Assembly (NCBI GenBank): GCA_963769435.1
Contig: CAVYLN010000001.1
Location: forward strand, 372,001 to 436,000
Direction of reading: 5' to 3'
From: JADKAV01 sp963769435
GTDB lineage: Bacteria; Actinomycetota; Actinomycetes; S36-B12; UBA10799
DNA: 64,000 nucleotides
Part shown: in pieces, positions 54,614 through 64,000 of the stretch
Position numbering within the stretch: position 1 is the first letter of the stretch
Layout of the letters: every line of letters starts with the position of its first letter
Translations under genes and position numbers: made by a program
Notes under the pieces: model-generated
Told to the model about the DNA's origin: nothing
Database searches by the model: none
Seen by the model: only the letters and a program-made list of their open reading frames with translations

Positions 54614-55750
54614 TTGCCGCCGAACGCCTCCTTGATGCGCGAGAACAGTCCCGTCGGATGCTCGGTCACCGTCGGTTCCACGTGCTCCTCATCCCGCAGG
54701 ACTGCGAGTTGTTCGATCAGCTCGCGTTGTGCAGCGTCGAGTTTGGTCGGGGTGACGACATCGATGTGGATGTGAAGGTCTCCCCGCCCCGAGCGCTGCA
54801 GCTTGGCGGCACCGAGCCCGCGCAGGGTCTGGACACTTCCACTCTGCGTGCCGGCCCGTACGTCGATCTTCTGCTCTCCGTCGAGCGTCTGCAGCGGGAT
54901 CACGGTCCCAAGGGCGGCCGCCGTCATCGGGATGGCCAACTGAACGTGCAGGTCGTTGCCTTGCCGTTCGAAGACCGGGTGGGGCTTCTGCACTATCTCG
55001 ACGTACACGTCGCCGGCCGGGCCATTGCCCGGGCCGACCTCTCCCTGACCCGACAGAAGCAGTCGGGTGCCAGTCTCGACCCCGGGCGGCACCTCCACCT
55101 TGATCGTCTGCCGGGTGCGGACCCGACCGTCGCCGGCACACTCCGGGCACGGGGCCGGATTCAGGTTCCCGTACCCCTGGCACTGCGGACACGCACGCGC
55201 CGTCATGACCTGACCGAGGAATGTGCGTTGCACGTTCTGCACTTCGCCGCGGCCGCGGCACATCGGGCAGGTCGTCAGTTGCGCGCCCTCTGCGGTCCCA
55301 GCCCCACGACAGGTGGGGCAGCCCACCGCGGTGTCCACGGTGATCTCCTTCTCGGTGCCGAACACGGCTTCAGCGAGATCGATCTCGATCCGGAGCAGGG
55401 CGTCCTGACCCCGGCGGGTGCGCGGCTTCGGGCCCGCGGGCGCTTCCTCCGCCACCACCGCCGAAGAACGAGTTCATGAGGTCTTCGAACAGACCCTCGG
55501 CCCCGAAACCGGCCGCACCGCCCCCCGCGGCCCCGGCCCTGGGATCGTGACCCAGGTCGTACATCTGACGCTTGCGCGGGTCCGAGAGCACCTCGTAGGC
55601 CGCCGTGACCTCCTTGAACTGGTCGTGCGTGGTCGTGTCCGGGTTCACATCCGGGTGCAGTTCGCGCGCGAGTTTGCGGTAAGCGCGCTTGATCTCCTCG
55701 GGCGTCGCATCGCGAGCGACCCCGAGTGTCTGGTAATAGTCGGCTGCCAT
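54610..55750 (-). CDS. dnaJ: Chaperone DnaJ (type I), one frameshift
   Basis: About 380 aa from ATG 55750. J-domain YYQTLGVARDATPEEIKRAY with HPD (ELHPDVNPDT), a Gly-rich region, then the zinc centre with four CxxCxG: CPTCRGAG, CPMCRGRG, CPQCQGYG, CPECAGDG, and the C-terminal substrate domains. The frame breaks in the Gly-rich region near 55430-55480. As the Zn motifs are intact the break is probably an error. Co-chaperone of DnaK; it follows hrcA in the CIRCE-controlled unit. Confidence 0.92.
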
Positions 55751-55758
55751 CGCCTTCC

Positions 55759-56772
55759 TCACTGGCTCAGAATCCGGCCCAGGTAGCGCGCCACCGCGCG
55801 CACTGAACCCATGGTGCCCGGGTAGTCCATACGCGTCGGGCCGAGCACCCCGATGTGCGCGACGCTGTGTGAATGAGGTCCGTATCCGGTCGTGACGACC
55901 GCGGAGGTGGTCAGGCCGGCCACTTCGTTCTCCGAGCCGATCCGGACGGTCAGGTCGTCCTGACTGCCCACCTCCTGCAACAGGCGCAGCAGGACCACAT
56001 GCTCCTCGAGAGCCTCAAGGACAGGCCCCATCGTCACCGAGTAGTCCTCCCCGAAGCGGGTCAGGTTCGCAGTGCCACCCATCACGATGCGATCCTCCTG
56101 CCGCTCGACGACGGTCTCGAGCAGGCTGGCCAGCACACTGGTGGCCAGGGGCCGGTAGTCCGCCGGTGTCTGCTCGGGGATCGTGCCCACAGCCTGCGCG
56201 ACATCGGTGAAAGACCTTCCCACGACCGCCGCGTTCAGGCGGGATCGCAGGTCCAGAAGCGCCTCGTCGGTGATGTCGATCGGGCTCTCGACCGTTCGCT
56301 GCTCCACGCGTCCGGTGTCAGCGATCACGATCAGGAGCACCCGGCGGGTGCCCAGACCGACGATCTCGACATGCCTCACACCGCTGCGGGTCAACGTCGG
56401 GTACTGGACCAGGGCCACCTGATGTGTCAGTTGGGCCAGCAGGCGCACGGTGCGCTGCATGACGTCGTCGAGGTCCACCGCGGAGTCGAGGAACTGGTGG
56501 ATGGCCCGGCGCTCTGCCGGCGACAGCGGCTTGATCTGCGCGATCCGGTCGACGAACAGACGGTAGCCCTTGTCGGTCGGCACCCGACCGGCGCTGGTGT
56601 GGGGAGAGACGATGTAGCCCTCCTCCTCCAGCACCGCCATGTCATTGCGCAGAGTCGCCGAACTGACCCCGAAGTTGTGTCGTTCCGCGAGTACCTTGGA
56701 ACCCACGGGCTCCCGGGTGGCCACGTAGTCCTCCACGATCGCCCGCAAGACCTCGAGCTTGCGGTCGTCCAT
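55759..56772 (-). CDS. hrcA: Heat-shock repressor HrcA
   Basis: 337 aa from ATG 56772 (MDDRKLEVLRAIVEDYVATR-type start); upstream codons to 56898 are noncoding. Winged helix: GSKVLAERHNFGVSSATLRN and SAGRVPTDKGYRLFVDRI. It binds CIRCE; a CIRCE is 20 nt upstream, so it is autoregulated. Works with GroEL as a temperature sensor. Confidence 0.95.
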   Translation of the reverse strand: MDDRKLEVLRAIVEDYVATREPVGSKVLAERHNFGVSSATLRNDMAVLEEEGYIVSPHTSAGRVPTDKGYRLFVDRIAQIKPLSPAERRAIHQFLDSAVDLDDVMQRTVRLLAQLTHQVALVQYPTLTRSGVRHVEIVGLGTRRVLLIVIADTGRVEQRTVESPIDITDEALLDLRSRLNAAVVGRSFTDVAQAVGTIPEQTPADYRPLATSVLASLLETVVERQEDRIVMGGTANLTRFGEDYSVTMGPVLEALEEHVVLLRLLQEVGSQDDLTVRIGSENEVAGLTTSAVVTTGYGPHSHSVAHIGVLGPTRMDYPGTMGSVRAVARYLGRILSQ

Positions 56773-56792
56773 GTTCACCTCGATCTCGCCGG

Positions 56793-56819
56793 TTAGCACT
56801 CGCTGCGTCTGAGTGCCAG
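56793..56819 (-). promoter_or_regulatory. CIRCE operator upstream of hrcA
   Basis: Inverted repeat TTAGCACTC (56793-56801), 9-nt spacer, GAGTGCCAG (56811-56819), consensus TTAGCACTC-N9-GAGTGCTAA with two changes. Only 20 nt before the hrcA start. Confidence 0.9.
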
Positions 56820-56928
56820 TGTACGTCCATCGGGCGAAGGCAGCCATGTGCGTCGAGTGCGCAGGGCCGCAATTCGGCGGGCACCCCACGGGACGCACTC
56901 GCTAGGCTGTGCGTCTGGGAGGACCTCC

Positions 56929-57354
56929 ATGGCTGATGATCACGCAGGGTCCGGCGACGACGGATCGGACTACAGACCGAATCTCGGTCCACCCTTGCCC
57001 GGCAACTCCCAGCCGGAACCCGTATCTGGCGGGCCAGTACCCCCGCCACCGCCTGCGCCGCCGGCGTACCAGCCCCCGCAATATGGTCCTGGTTCGAACA
57101 CCGCGCAGGATCCCAAGGCGGTGGGTGCCCTGGTCACGGGGGTTCTCAGCCTGATCTTCATCCTCTTCTGCGGGATTCTGAGCATTCCGCTGGGCATCGC
57201 GGCGATCGTGCTGGGCGTGCAGGCCCGCGGTCGGACCCGGGCAGCGGGCACCAGCAGCACGATGGCAACCGCGGGACTCGTCCTGGGCGCCGTCTCCTTG
57301 GTGGTGATGGTGGTCGGCGGTGTGGTCTTCGCCGTCATGAGTTCCGGGAGCTGA
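56929..57354 (+). CDS. DUF4190-type membrane protein with Pro-rich N-terminus
   Basis: 141 aa from ATG 56929 (GGAGGACCTCC upstream, TAGGCT box about 18 nt before). Residues 1-60 are disordered and Pro/Gln rich (PPPPPAPPAYQPPQYGPGS), then the DUF4190 pair of helices AVGALVTGVLSLIFILFCGI and ATAGLVLGAVSLVVMVVGGV with the small-residue turn. Unknown function, typical of actinobacteria. First of three similar genes. Confidence 0.8.
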   Translation: MADDHAGSGDDGSDYRPNLGPPLPGNSQPEPVSGGPVPPPPPAPPAYQPPQYGPGSNTAQDPKAVGALVTGVLSLIFILFCGILSIPLGIAAIVLGVQARGRTRAAGTSSTMATAGLVLGAVSLVVMVVGGVVFAVMSSGS

Positions 57355-57541
57355 GTCGTCCATCCGCTCGCACGGGTACCGGGGACTCTCCTCCCGGCAC
57401 CGCGGTTCGGTTGTCGGATTCGCCACCCCGTGCACTTCACAAATCCGACACTTGGCGCTCGGGCGGGACTATTCTTGCAGCGCTCGGCAATTCCCGTCCA
57501 TCAGCAGATCACACATCCCCTAGACCGTAAGTGAGGAAGCA

Positions 57542-58060
57542 ATGTCCGGGACCCCTCCCCCTCCACCACCCCCACCTCCCGCAACCGGCGGGTCGATGGA
57601 CAGCCAGACCAGGGGCAACTACGCCAACTGGTTCCTACGTGTCATCGCGTACATCATCGACGTCATCCCGATCGCCATCCTGAACGGCATCGGCTGGCTG
57701 CTTGCGGCTCCGACACAGGAGACCACCACCACGGCCGGCGGCCTGACCATCACCACCACCAGCGGGCTGGGCGTCGCCTTCTGGCTGTTCTGGGCGCTGG
57801 GCATCGTCTGGTTCGTCTACAACAAGGGCTATCTCGAGGGCACCAAGACCCAGTCCATCGGCAAGAAGGCTCTGGGGATGCATACGGTCGGGCAACTGAC
57901 CGGGCAACCTCTCGGCTTCGGCACTGCCTTCGGGCGACTGCTGCTGCTGTGGGTCGACTTCGCAATCTGCTACATCGGCGTCCTCTGGCCGATCTGGGAC
58001 AAGGACCGTCAGTGTCTGGTCTCGGACAAAATCACCAAAGCCGTGGTCTACAAGGACTAG
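57542..58060 (+). CDS. RDD-family membrane protein with polyproline start
   Basis: 172 aa. Polyproline start (PPPPPPPPPA) followed by RDD-type helices: YANWFLRVIAYIIDVIPIAI with Arg and two Asp, TQSIGKKALGMHTVGQLTG and a last helix LLLLWVDFAICYIGVLWPIW. RDD proteins include Na+/H+ or unknown transport; the role is unknown. Second of three consecutive genes. Confidence 0.85.
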   Translation: MSGTPPPPPPPPPATGGSMDSQTRGNYANWFLRVIAYIIDVIPIAILNGIGWLLAAPTQETTTTAGGLTITTTSGLGVAFWLFWALGIVWFVYNKGYLEGTKTQSIGKKALGMHTVGQLTGQPLGFGTAFGRLLLLWVDFAICYIGVLWPIWDKDRQCLVSDKITKAVVYKD

Positions 58061-58069
58061 GAGAAGAAC

Positions 58070-59062
58070 ATGTCACAGTTCCCACCACCACCTCCCGGGG
58101 GCCAGCCTCCCGGAGGTCAGCAACCACCCGGAGGGATGCCTCCGCAACCGCCCGGCGGCTCCTCAGTACCCCCACCTCCTCCGCCTCCCGGCCCGCCCGG
58201 GGGTAACGCACCTCCTCCCCCGCCGCCGCCCCCGGGACCGCCGGGGGGGATGCCTCCTGGGGGCGGATACCCACCGGGCGGGATGCCTCCTGGCGGTGGA
58301 TACCCGCCTGGTGGTGGCTACCCACCCGGCGGTGGTTACCCGCCTCCCGGCGGAATGCCCCCTGCGGGCGGGAAGCCCTTCTCCGTAGGTGACGCCTTCG
58401 GCTACGGGTGGAAGAAGTTCACCGAGAATCTCGGGCCCATCCTGATCGCCATGCTGGTGTTCCTGCTCATCGGCCTCGTTCTCTACGGAGTGCAGGTGCT
58501 CGTGCAGGCAGTCACCTCACCCGACACGACGGTGGTCACCGGTGAGAACGGATTTGTCATCACGCAGTCCGGTGGAGGGCTGCTCGGAGCGCTGGTCTCG
58601 ATCCTGTTCAGCCTGATCACCTTCATCTGGGGCTACATCGTGCAGGCCGCGTTCGCCCGCGGTGGGCTTGCTCTGACCGAGGGACGCCCCCTCGTGCTCG
58701 GTGAGTTGTTGACGTTCAACAAGCTGGGTCGGATCATCCTGGCAGGAATCCTGCTGAGCATCATGACGTTCATCGGGTTCCTGCTGTGCATCATTCCCGG
58801 CTTGATCGTCGCGTTCTTCGGAGCATTCTTCGTGTACTTCATCCTGGATCAGGATCTGGGCGCTGTGGATTCACTGAAGGCGAGCTTCTCGTTCGTGAAG
58901 GACAACGTGGGCAACCTGTTGCTCCTGCTGATCCTGTCGTGGCTGGCGCTGTTCGCCGGTGCGCTGGTGTGCGGCATCGGGCTGTTCGTCGCCGTGCCCG
59001 TGGTCGTCATCGCGCACACCTACGCATACAAGGTGCTGCGAGGGCAACCAGTGGCCGCCTAG
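58070..59062 (+). CDS. Pro/Gly-rich polytopic membrane protein
   Basis: 330 aa. Residues 1-105 are low-complexity PPG/GGYPPGG repeats, then five or six hydrophobic helices (ILIAMLVFLLIGLVLYGVQV, LGALVSILFSLITFIWGYIV, IILAGILLSIMTFIGFLLCI, FVKDNVGNLLLLLILSWLAL). The helix region resembles DUF975-type or YciC-like integral membrane proteins, family not certain. It starts 9 nt after the RDD gene and overlaps hemW at the 3' end (convergent). Confidence 0.75.
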   Translation: MSQFPPPPPGGQPPGGQQPPGGMPPQPPGGSSVPPPPPPPGPPGGNAPPPPPPPPGPPGGMPPGGGYPPGGMPPGGGYPPGGGYPPGGGYPPPGGMPPAGGKPFSVGDAFGYGWKKFTENLGPILIAMLVFLLIGLVLYGVQVLVQAVTSPDTTVVTGENGFVITQSGGGLLGALVSILFSLITFIWGYIVQAAFARGGLALTEGRPLVLGELLTFNKLGRIILAGILLSIMTFIGFLLCIIPGLIVAFFGAFFVYFILDQDLGAVDSLKASFSFVKDNVGNLLLLLILSWLALFAGALVCGIGLFVAVPVVVIAHTYAYKVLRGQPVAA

Positions 59063-60246
59063 TCCCACCCGAGCAGGACGCGAACGACGGCGTCCGCCAG
59101 CATCCGGCCCTTGCGGGTCAGGCGCAGGCGGGCGCCGTCGGCGTTCTCGAGCAGACTCTCCTGCAGAAGACGGTTCACGCGTGCCGATGGGAACGCATCC
59201 CGCTCGATGCCCTCGGACAGCCGCACCGACAACATCACCGATTCGACGTGGCGGGCCTGCTCGTCCAAGGTCTCGCGTGCGGCCGCCGGGCTCTCCCCCG
59301 CAGCGAGCATCGCCTGGTACGCCGCCGGCCGCTTGACGTTCCACCACCGCACCCCGCCCACGTGTGAGTGGGCGCCGGGTCCGAAGCCCCACCAGTTGTC
59401 ACTGCGCCAATAGCCCAGGTTGTGGGCGCACTGGCCGCCGGGTAGCGCCCAGTTGGAGATCTCGTACCATTCGAAGCCCTCCTGTTCGAGGATCCGGTCA
59501 GCCACCTCGTACTGGGACGCCGCGGCATCCGGATCGGGACCGGCGATCTCGCCGGAGCGGACGCGGCGATCCAGGGCGGTGCCACGTTCCACACCGAGCG
59601 CATAGGCCGAAACGTGATCCGGACCCGCCGCGAGTGCAGATCTCACGGTCGCTCGCCATGCGTCGTCCGGCTGGCCCGGAATTCCGTAGATGAGGTCCAC
59701 GGACACGTGCTCGAATCCGACGTCATGAGCCATCCCCACCGCCGCTTCGGCGGCGCCCGGGGTATGGACCCGTTCCAGCAGCTGTAGCGCAGTCGGGTCC
59801 GCGCTCTGCATACCGAGGCTCAGACGGTTCACCCCCGCTCTCCGCCAGGCCGCCAGTGCCTGCGGGGTCACGTTCTCCGGATTCGCCTCCATCGTCACTT
59901 CCGCCCCCGGTTCTAGGCCGAAGGCAGAGCGCAGGGCATCGATCAGCACGGCCAGGTCCTGGGTCGGCAGAAGGGACGGCGTCCCGCCGCCGATGAACAC
60001 CGATGCCAGGCGGCGTGGCTGTGCCACTCCCGCGGCCATGTCGACCTCCCTGCGCACTGCGGTCACATAGTCGTCGAACCGGAACCCGCCGAGTTCCCCC
60101 GCGGTGTAAGTGTTGAAGTCGCAATATCCGCACCTGGACGAGCAGAACGGCACGTGCAGGTAGGCCCGCAGGGGCTGGTCCCAGTCAAGACCATCGGGAA
60201 GCGCCCCGTCGCGGGGTGCGGGATCGCCGGTGGGCAGGTTTGGCAC
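59059..60246 (-). CDS. hemW: HemW / oxygen-independent coproporphyrinogen-like radical SAM protein
   Basis: 395 aa from GTG 60246. Radical-SAM CxxxCxxC: VPFCSSRCGYCDFNTY, FIGGGTPSLLP, SLGMQSADPTALQLLERVH, VSVDLIYGIPGQPDDAWRAT, and the HemN C-terminal domain with NLGYWRSDNWWGFGPGAHSH. Lacks the catalytic-site extras of true HemN, so heme chaperone HemW is more likely than coproporphyrinogen dehydrogenase. Between hrcA-dnaJ unit and lepA as expected. Confidence 0.88.
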   Translation of the reverse strand: MPNLPTGDPAPRDGALPDGLDWDQPLRAYLHVPFCSSRCGYCDFNTYTAGELGGFRFDDYVTAVRREVDMAAGVAQPRRLASVFIGGGTPSLLPTQDLAVLIDALRSAFGLEPGAEVTMEANPENVTPQALAAWRRAGVNRLSLGMQSADPTALQLLERVHTPGAAEAAVGMAHDVGFEHVSVDLIYGIPGQPDDAWRATVRSALAAGPDHVSAYALGVERGTALDRRVRSGEIAGPDPDAAASQYEVADRILEQEGFEWYEISNWALPGGQCAHNLGYWRSDNWWGFGPGAHSHVGGVRWWNVKRPAAYQAMLAAGESPAAARETLDEQARHVESVMLSVRLSEGIERDAFPSARVNRLLQESLLENADGARLRLTRKGRMLADAVVRVLLGWD

Positions 60247-60422
60247 GGCTCCAGTGTCGCAGGGGCCGCCGGATCGCCCCCTGTGGCGACCTCAACGGCC
60301 ACCTCTCGGGGACTCTGCGACCTGTTGCCATGCGAAGCAAACCGGCAGGTCAGGGCGAGTGATTCGGGCCACTGTCCGCGAGCGAGGTGGACCTGAGCCG
60401 ACCACCGCCGCCGGACACGAAA

Positions 60423-60455
60423 GAGGGGGCGGTGCCGACATGGCACCGCCCCCTC
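60423..60455 (-). terminator. Hairpin terminator after fadD
   Basis: Arms GAGGGGGCGGTGCC (60423-60436) and GGCACCGCCCCCTC (60442-60455), 14-bp perfect stem with 5-nt loop, 13 nt after the fadD stop and followed on the minus strand by TTTC. Confidence 0.8.
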
Positions 60456-60467
60456 CTTGCTTCAGTT

Positions 60468-62294
60468 CTAGCTGTACATCGAGTCCAGGATGTCCCGGTA
60501 CTTGGTCTCGACCGCCTTGCGCTTCACCTTGAGGCTCGGGGTCAACTCCCCCTCCTCGACGGTGAAGTCACGGTCCAGGATCTCGAACTTCTTGATGGTC
60601 TCCCACTTGTTGAGACGGGCGTTGAGCTCGTCGACCGACGCCTGCATCTCCTTGACCAACTCCGGGTCCTTGGCGATATCAGCCAGCGAGGCACCGGCCT
60701 TGCCGTGCTCCGCGGCCCACGCCGCCGCAGCATCGGGGTCCAGCGTGATCAGCGCGCTGGCGAAGTTGCGGTCATTGGCGTGGACCACCATGTTGCCCAC
60801 GATCCCGCTGATCGCCTTGAACTGGCTCTCGATCGCCGACGGCGCGATGTACTTGCCACCCGAGGTCTTGACCAGGTCCTTCTTCCGGTCGGTGATCTTC
60901 ACCCGGCCCATGTCGTCGATCTCGCCGATGTCACCGGTGGCGAACCACCCGTCACCCGGGAAGACCTCCGCGTTGGCGTCGGGCAGGTTGCGGTACCCAC
61001 GCATGACGCCCGGCCCACGGATCAGGATCTCGCCGTCGCCGGCGATCTTGATCTCAGTGCCGGCAGCAGGCTCGCCAACGGTTCCGAACCTGATCCGGTC
61101 GGGACGCATGACGCATGTGGCGGCGCTGGTCTCGGTGAGTCCGTAGCCCTCCAGGATCGGCATACCGGCGGCGTAGAACCAGGTGGCGATGTCCTTGCTC
61201 AGCGCAGCCGAGCCGGAGATCATGTAGCGCATACGTCCGCCGAGACGCTCGCGGATCTTCGAGAACACCAACTTGTCGGCGATGTTCCGCTTCATGGCCA
61301 GCATTCCGCCGACGCTCTCGCCGTTGAGTTCCTTCTCCGCGGCCTCGGTGCCCACCTTGACGGCCCACGTGAAGATCTTGGCCTTCGCGCCGCCCTCGGA
61401 CAGTGCGGTCTGCGCCACGCGGGCATAGACCTTCTCGTAGATGCGCGGAACCGCGGCCATGAACGTCGGCTTGACCACCGCCGAGGTTGTCCACGATGTT
61501 CGGGACGCGACCGTCGACGGCGGTCACGAAGCCGACCTGCAACTGCAGGGACAGCAGCACCTTGCCGAAGGAGTGAGCCAGAGGCAGCCAGAGGAACTGG
61601 ACGTCATCGATAGCGATGATGTTCAGGCTCTCGACGAAGGCACCCTCGTAGGTCCAGTTGCTGTGAGTCAGTTCCACACCCTTGGGCTTGCCGGTCGTGC
61701 CCGAGGTGTAGATGAGGGTCGACAGGTTGTCGCCCTTGACCGCCTCGGCCACGGTCTTGACCGCGTCGGGGTTGTTCTTCAGATGTGCCTCACCCGCTGC
61801 CCGCAGGTCGTCGAGGGTGATGACCCAGTCACCGTCCCCGTCCCCGTCGAAGACGATGACCTTCTCGATGTTGAGTTCATCCTTGTGCTGCGGATCTTCT
61901 CGACCTGGCTCTCGTCCTCGGCGAACACGAATCGTGTGTTCGAGTCGCTGAGGATGTAGGCCACATCGGTTTCGCCGGTGCTCGGGTAGACCGTAGTGGT
62001 CGCCCCGCCGGCGAGCATGATCCCGTAGTCGGCAAGCATCCAGTCCGAGCGGGTGTTCGACGCGATCGACACCCGCTGCTCGGGCTCCAGGCCCAGGGAC
62101 AGCAGTCCGGCCGCGATCTTCTCAGTGTCGTCGTAGGTCTGTTTCCAGGTCAGCGATCGCCAACTGGAATCGTCGGCTGTGGGCGCCCGGAACGCCTCGG
62201 CGTTCGGCGTCGCACTGACGCGGTCGAGGATCATGTGCGCAACTGACTCCGCAGTCTCCCCGAGTGTTTCGCGTCCTGTTGTCACGTTGGCCAC
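60468..62294 (-). CDS. Long-chain acyl-CoA synthetase (FadD15-like), two frameshifts
   Basis: About 608 aa. Starts GTG 62294 with GGAGGG 9 nt upstream. Adenylate-forming motifs: LIYTSGTTGKPKGVELTHSN, WLPLAHSFGK, ILEGYGLTETSAATCVMRPD, GDGWFATGDIGEIDDMGRVK, DRKKDLVKTSGGKYIAPSAI. Frame changes near 61893 (a missing C) and near 61483 (an extra G). Activates fatty acids with ATP and CoA. Essential-like conservation around breaks suggests sequence errors. Confidence 0.88.
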
Positions 62295-62479
62295 GTTGAT
62301 TAACCCTCCGCTTGAGCGCTAGGTGGATAGATACGCGCAACCTATTACGCGAAGGCCCACAGATGCACGTCGTTTAGCGGAATCCGTCTGCGTCCGTTCG
62401 GTGCAGCACCGCTCGCCGCACGCATCACGGGCAGTGGGACATACGAATGGGCTGATCGGCCTTCGGCGGCGAGGTCTGC

Positions 62480-62502
62480 CAGGACCGGCCAGTGCGGTCC
62501 TG
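62480..62502 (-). terminator. Hairpin downstream of rpsT
   Basis: Arms CAGGACCG (62480-62487) and CGGTCCTG (62495-62502), 8-bp stem, 7-nt loop, 10 nt after the rpsT stop. Confidence 0.55.
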
Positions 62503-62511
62503 TGGATCGGA

Positions 62512-62781
62512 TCAGGCCGACTTGGCGGAGGCGACTGCCTTGTCCAGCGCGCTCTTCTTGTTGGCGGCCTGGTTGCGGTGGATGACGCCCTTGCTCACGG
62601 CCTTGTCGAGCTTGCGCCCCGCGTCGCGCGCGAGGCTCTCTGCACGGTCGACATCCCCGGCGGCGATGGCCTCACGCACGCGGCGGGAGGCCGTGCGCAG
62701 GGCGCTCTTGACCGCCTTGTTGCGCTCATGCGCCTTGTTGTTGGTCTTGATGCGCTTGATCTGGGACTTGATGTTCGCCAC
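62512..62781 (-). CDS. rpsT: Ribosomal protein bS20
   Basis: 89 aa: ANIKSQIKRIKTNNKAHERN, then SALRTASRRVREAIAAGDVD and SKGVIHRNQAANKKSALDKA. Typical bS20 length and Lys/Ala-rich helices. Binds 16S rRNA in the 30S subunit. Divergent from lepA as in other actinobacteria. Confidence 0.97.
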   Translation of the reverse strand: MANIKSQIKRIKTNNKAHERNKAVKSALRTASRRVREAIAAGDVDRAESLARDAGRKLDKAVSKGVIHRNQAANKKSALDKAVASAKSA

Positions 62782-62943
62782 GGTGTCTTACTGTCCTTCG
62801 TTTGTTCGTCGGAGGGCGGAACGTGCCGTTGCTCCACATTCGACCTGTGAACAAGGCAGCGCAGAACCGCTACGTATCCAAGCATAACGTGGCGCGCCCG
62901 ATCCCCACCCCGTGGGTGGGCGGCAGCGTGGAACTATAGGGAC

Positions 62944-64000
62944 GTGACATCTACCCCGGGCTCTGCCCCGGCCCCGGGCCATACGGATTCCGAGGTCCTG
63001 CGCAACTTCTGCATCATCGCCCATATCGACCACGGGAAGTCCACCTTGGCCGACCGCATGCTGCAGTTGACCGGGGTGGTGGACGATCGGTCGATGCGCG
63101 CGCAGTACCTCGATCGGATGGACATCGAGCGCGAGCGGGGCATCACGATCAAGTCCCAAGCGGTTCGGCTGCCCTTCACCGCGGCCGACGACCGGACCTA
63201 CGTCCTGAACCTGATCGACACCCCCGGTCACGTCGACTTCACCTACGAGGTCTCCCGCAGTCTCGCGGCCTGCGAGGGCGCGGTGCTGCTCGTGGACGCC
63301 GCCCAGGGGATCGAGGCCCAGACGCTGGCGAATCTGTGGTTGGCGCTCGAACACGATCTGGTCGTCATTCCCGTGCTCAACAAGATCGACCTCCCCGCGG
63401 CGCAGCCCGAGAAGTACGCCGCCGAACTCGCACACATCATCGGCTGCTCGCCATCGGACGTGCTCCAGGTCAGCGCGAAGACCGGAGCCGGGGTGGAGGA
63501 ACTGCTCAACGAGGTGGTCGCCCAGATCCCGGCCCCGAAGGGAGATCCGGATGCCCCCGCACGGGCTCTCATCTTCGACTCCGTCTACGACACCTACCGC
63601 GGGGTCGTGACCTACGTCCGCGTCGTGGATGGCGCGCTGCACGCTCGTGAGCGGATCCGGATGATGTCAACGGCAGCGACGCACGAGACGCTCGAAGTGG
63701 GTGTGATATCCCCGGAGCCAATCGCGACGGACTCGATCGGCGCCGGGGAGGTGGGCTACCTGATCACCGGGGTGAAGGATGTCCGCCAGTCGCGGGTCGG
63801 GGACACGGTCACGAGCATGTCGCGAGCTGCGACCGAACCCCTGCTGGGGTACGAGGACCCCCGGCCGATGGTGTTCTCAGGCTTGTACCCCATCGACGGT
63901 TCCGACTATCCGGTACTGCGCGATGCGCTGGACAAACTGAAACTCAACGACGCTGCGCTCGTCTACGAGCCCGAGACCAGCGCCGCGCTCGGGTTCGGGT
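62944..64000 (+). CDS. lepA: Elongation factor 4 (LepA), C-terminus cut by window edge
   Basis: GTG 62944 start, open to base 64000 (352 residues). G1 AHIDHGKSTLADRML, switch with RERGITIKSQAVRLPF, G3 DTPGHVDF, G4 NKID, G5 SAKTGAGVEELL. Domain II begins at VVDGALHARERIRMM. GTPase that back-translocates or remodels stalled ribosomes. The C-terminal LepA-specific domain lies outside. Confidence 0.95.
   Translation, partial: MTSTPGSAPAPGHTDSEVLRNFCIIAHIDHGKSTLADRMLQLTGVVDDRSMRAQYLDRMDIERERGITIKSQAVRLPFTAADDRTYVLNLIDTPGHVDFTYEVSRSLAACEGAVLLVDAAQGIEAQTLANLWLALEHDLVVIPVLNKIDLPAAQPEKYAAELAHIIGCSPSDVLQVSAKTGAGVEELLNEVVAQIPAPKGDPDAPARALIFDSVYDTYRGVVTYVRVVDGALHARERIRMMSTAATHETLEVGVISPEPIATDSIGAGEVGYLITGVKDVRQSRVGDTVTSMSRAATEPLLGYEDPRPMVFSGLYPIDGSDYPVLRDALDKLKLNDAALVYEPETSAALGFG

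Overview
The window is a high-GC chromosome segment from an actinobacterium (class Actinomycetes, lineage not resolved). The evidence is GC-rich codon use, actinobacterial families (DUF3145, DUF6703, CorC/era/ybeY/phoH/HIT/rsmE synteny), an HrcA/CIRCE heat-shock unit, and start codons that often sit 6-7 nt behind a TANNNT -10 box without a Shine-Dalgarno (leaderless transcripts). There is no sign of a prophage, plasmid backbone or CRISPR array.

Layout. 1-10.1 kb: a truncated membrane/PAS signalling protein, a secreted subtilase with an unusual Trp/Arg repeat tail, DUF3145, an orphan gene, a penicillin-acylase/DUF3445 pair, a secreted CHAP hydrolase, an ABM protein and a small membrane protein. 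10.2-14.7 kb: tRNA-CAT, a basic secreted protein, tRNA-Asn, a diguanylate cyclase lying between the tRNA-Asn 3' end and an imperfect copy of that end (att-like), a secreted protein and a CPBP membrane protein. 14.8-27.6 kb (minus strand, one operon): a group 2a-like (Huc-type) [NiFe]-hydrogenase locus in the order DUF1641, hypA-hypB (one reading frame), small subunit, large subunit, maturation protease, a 76-aa protein, TPR protein, NifU-like protein, six-bladed NHL protein, hypF, hypC, hypD, hypE. This carries structural subunits, most of the Fe(CN)2CO and Ni insertion machinery and accessory proteins, and suggests scavenging of low H2 for respiration. 27.9-31.7 kb: two small basic exported or anchored proteins, an ApbE flavinyltransferase and an OmpR-type two-component system, with a tandem 11-bp operator-like repeat in the apbE intergenic region. 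31.7-37 kb: an MTA/SAH-type deaminase, a repeat-rich intergenic patch, a GH3 glucosidase, a GNAT enzyme and an HdeD-like protein. 37-64 kb: conserved housekeeping block (dnaG, FG-GAP exported protein, dgt, DUF218 protein, dus, glyS, a ZnuA relic, uppS, recO, AI-2E family transporter, era, cytidine-deaminase-like, corC, ybeY, phoH, HIT, rsmE, dnaJ, hrcA, three Pro/Gly-rich membrane proteins, hemW, fadD, rpsT, lepA).

Sequence quality. About 27 single- or double-base indels break otherwise well-conserved genes (hypE, hypF, hypA, hydrogenase small subunit, dnaJ, fadD and others). Several that can be placed fall in short homopolymers and leave conserved motifs on both sides, so I read them as consensus errors rather than gene decay. 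Spans of such genes are given as whole genes.

The most notable observations are the hydrogenase locus with its HypA-HypB single frame and DUF1641 gene, a pair of 56-bp palindromic elements between convergent genes, the tRNA-Asn att-like duplication, the 14-copy GRRW repeat tail on a subtilase, a ZnuA-like lipoprotein without metal-ligand histidines, and the tandem operator beside apbE. No intergenic stretch exceeds 300 bases.
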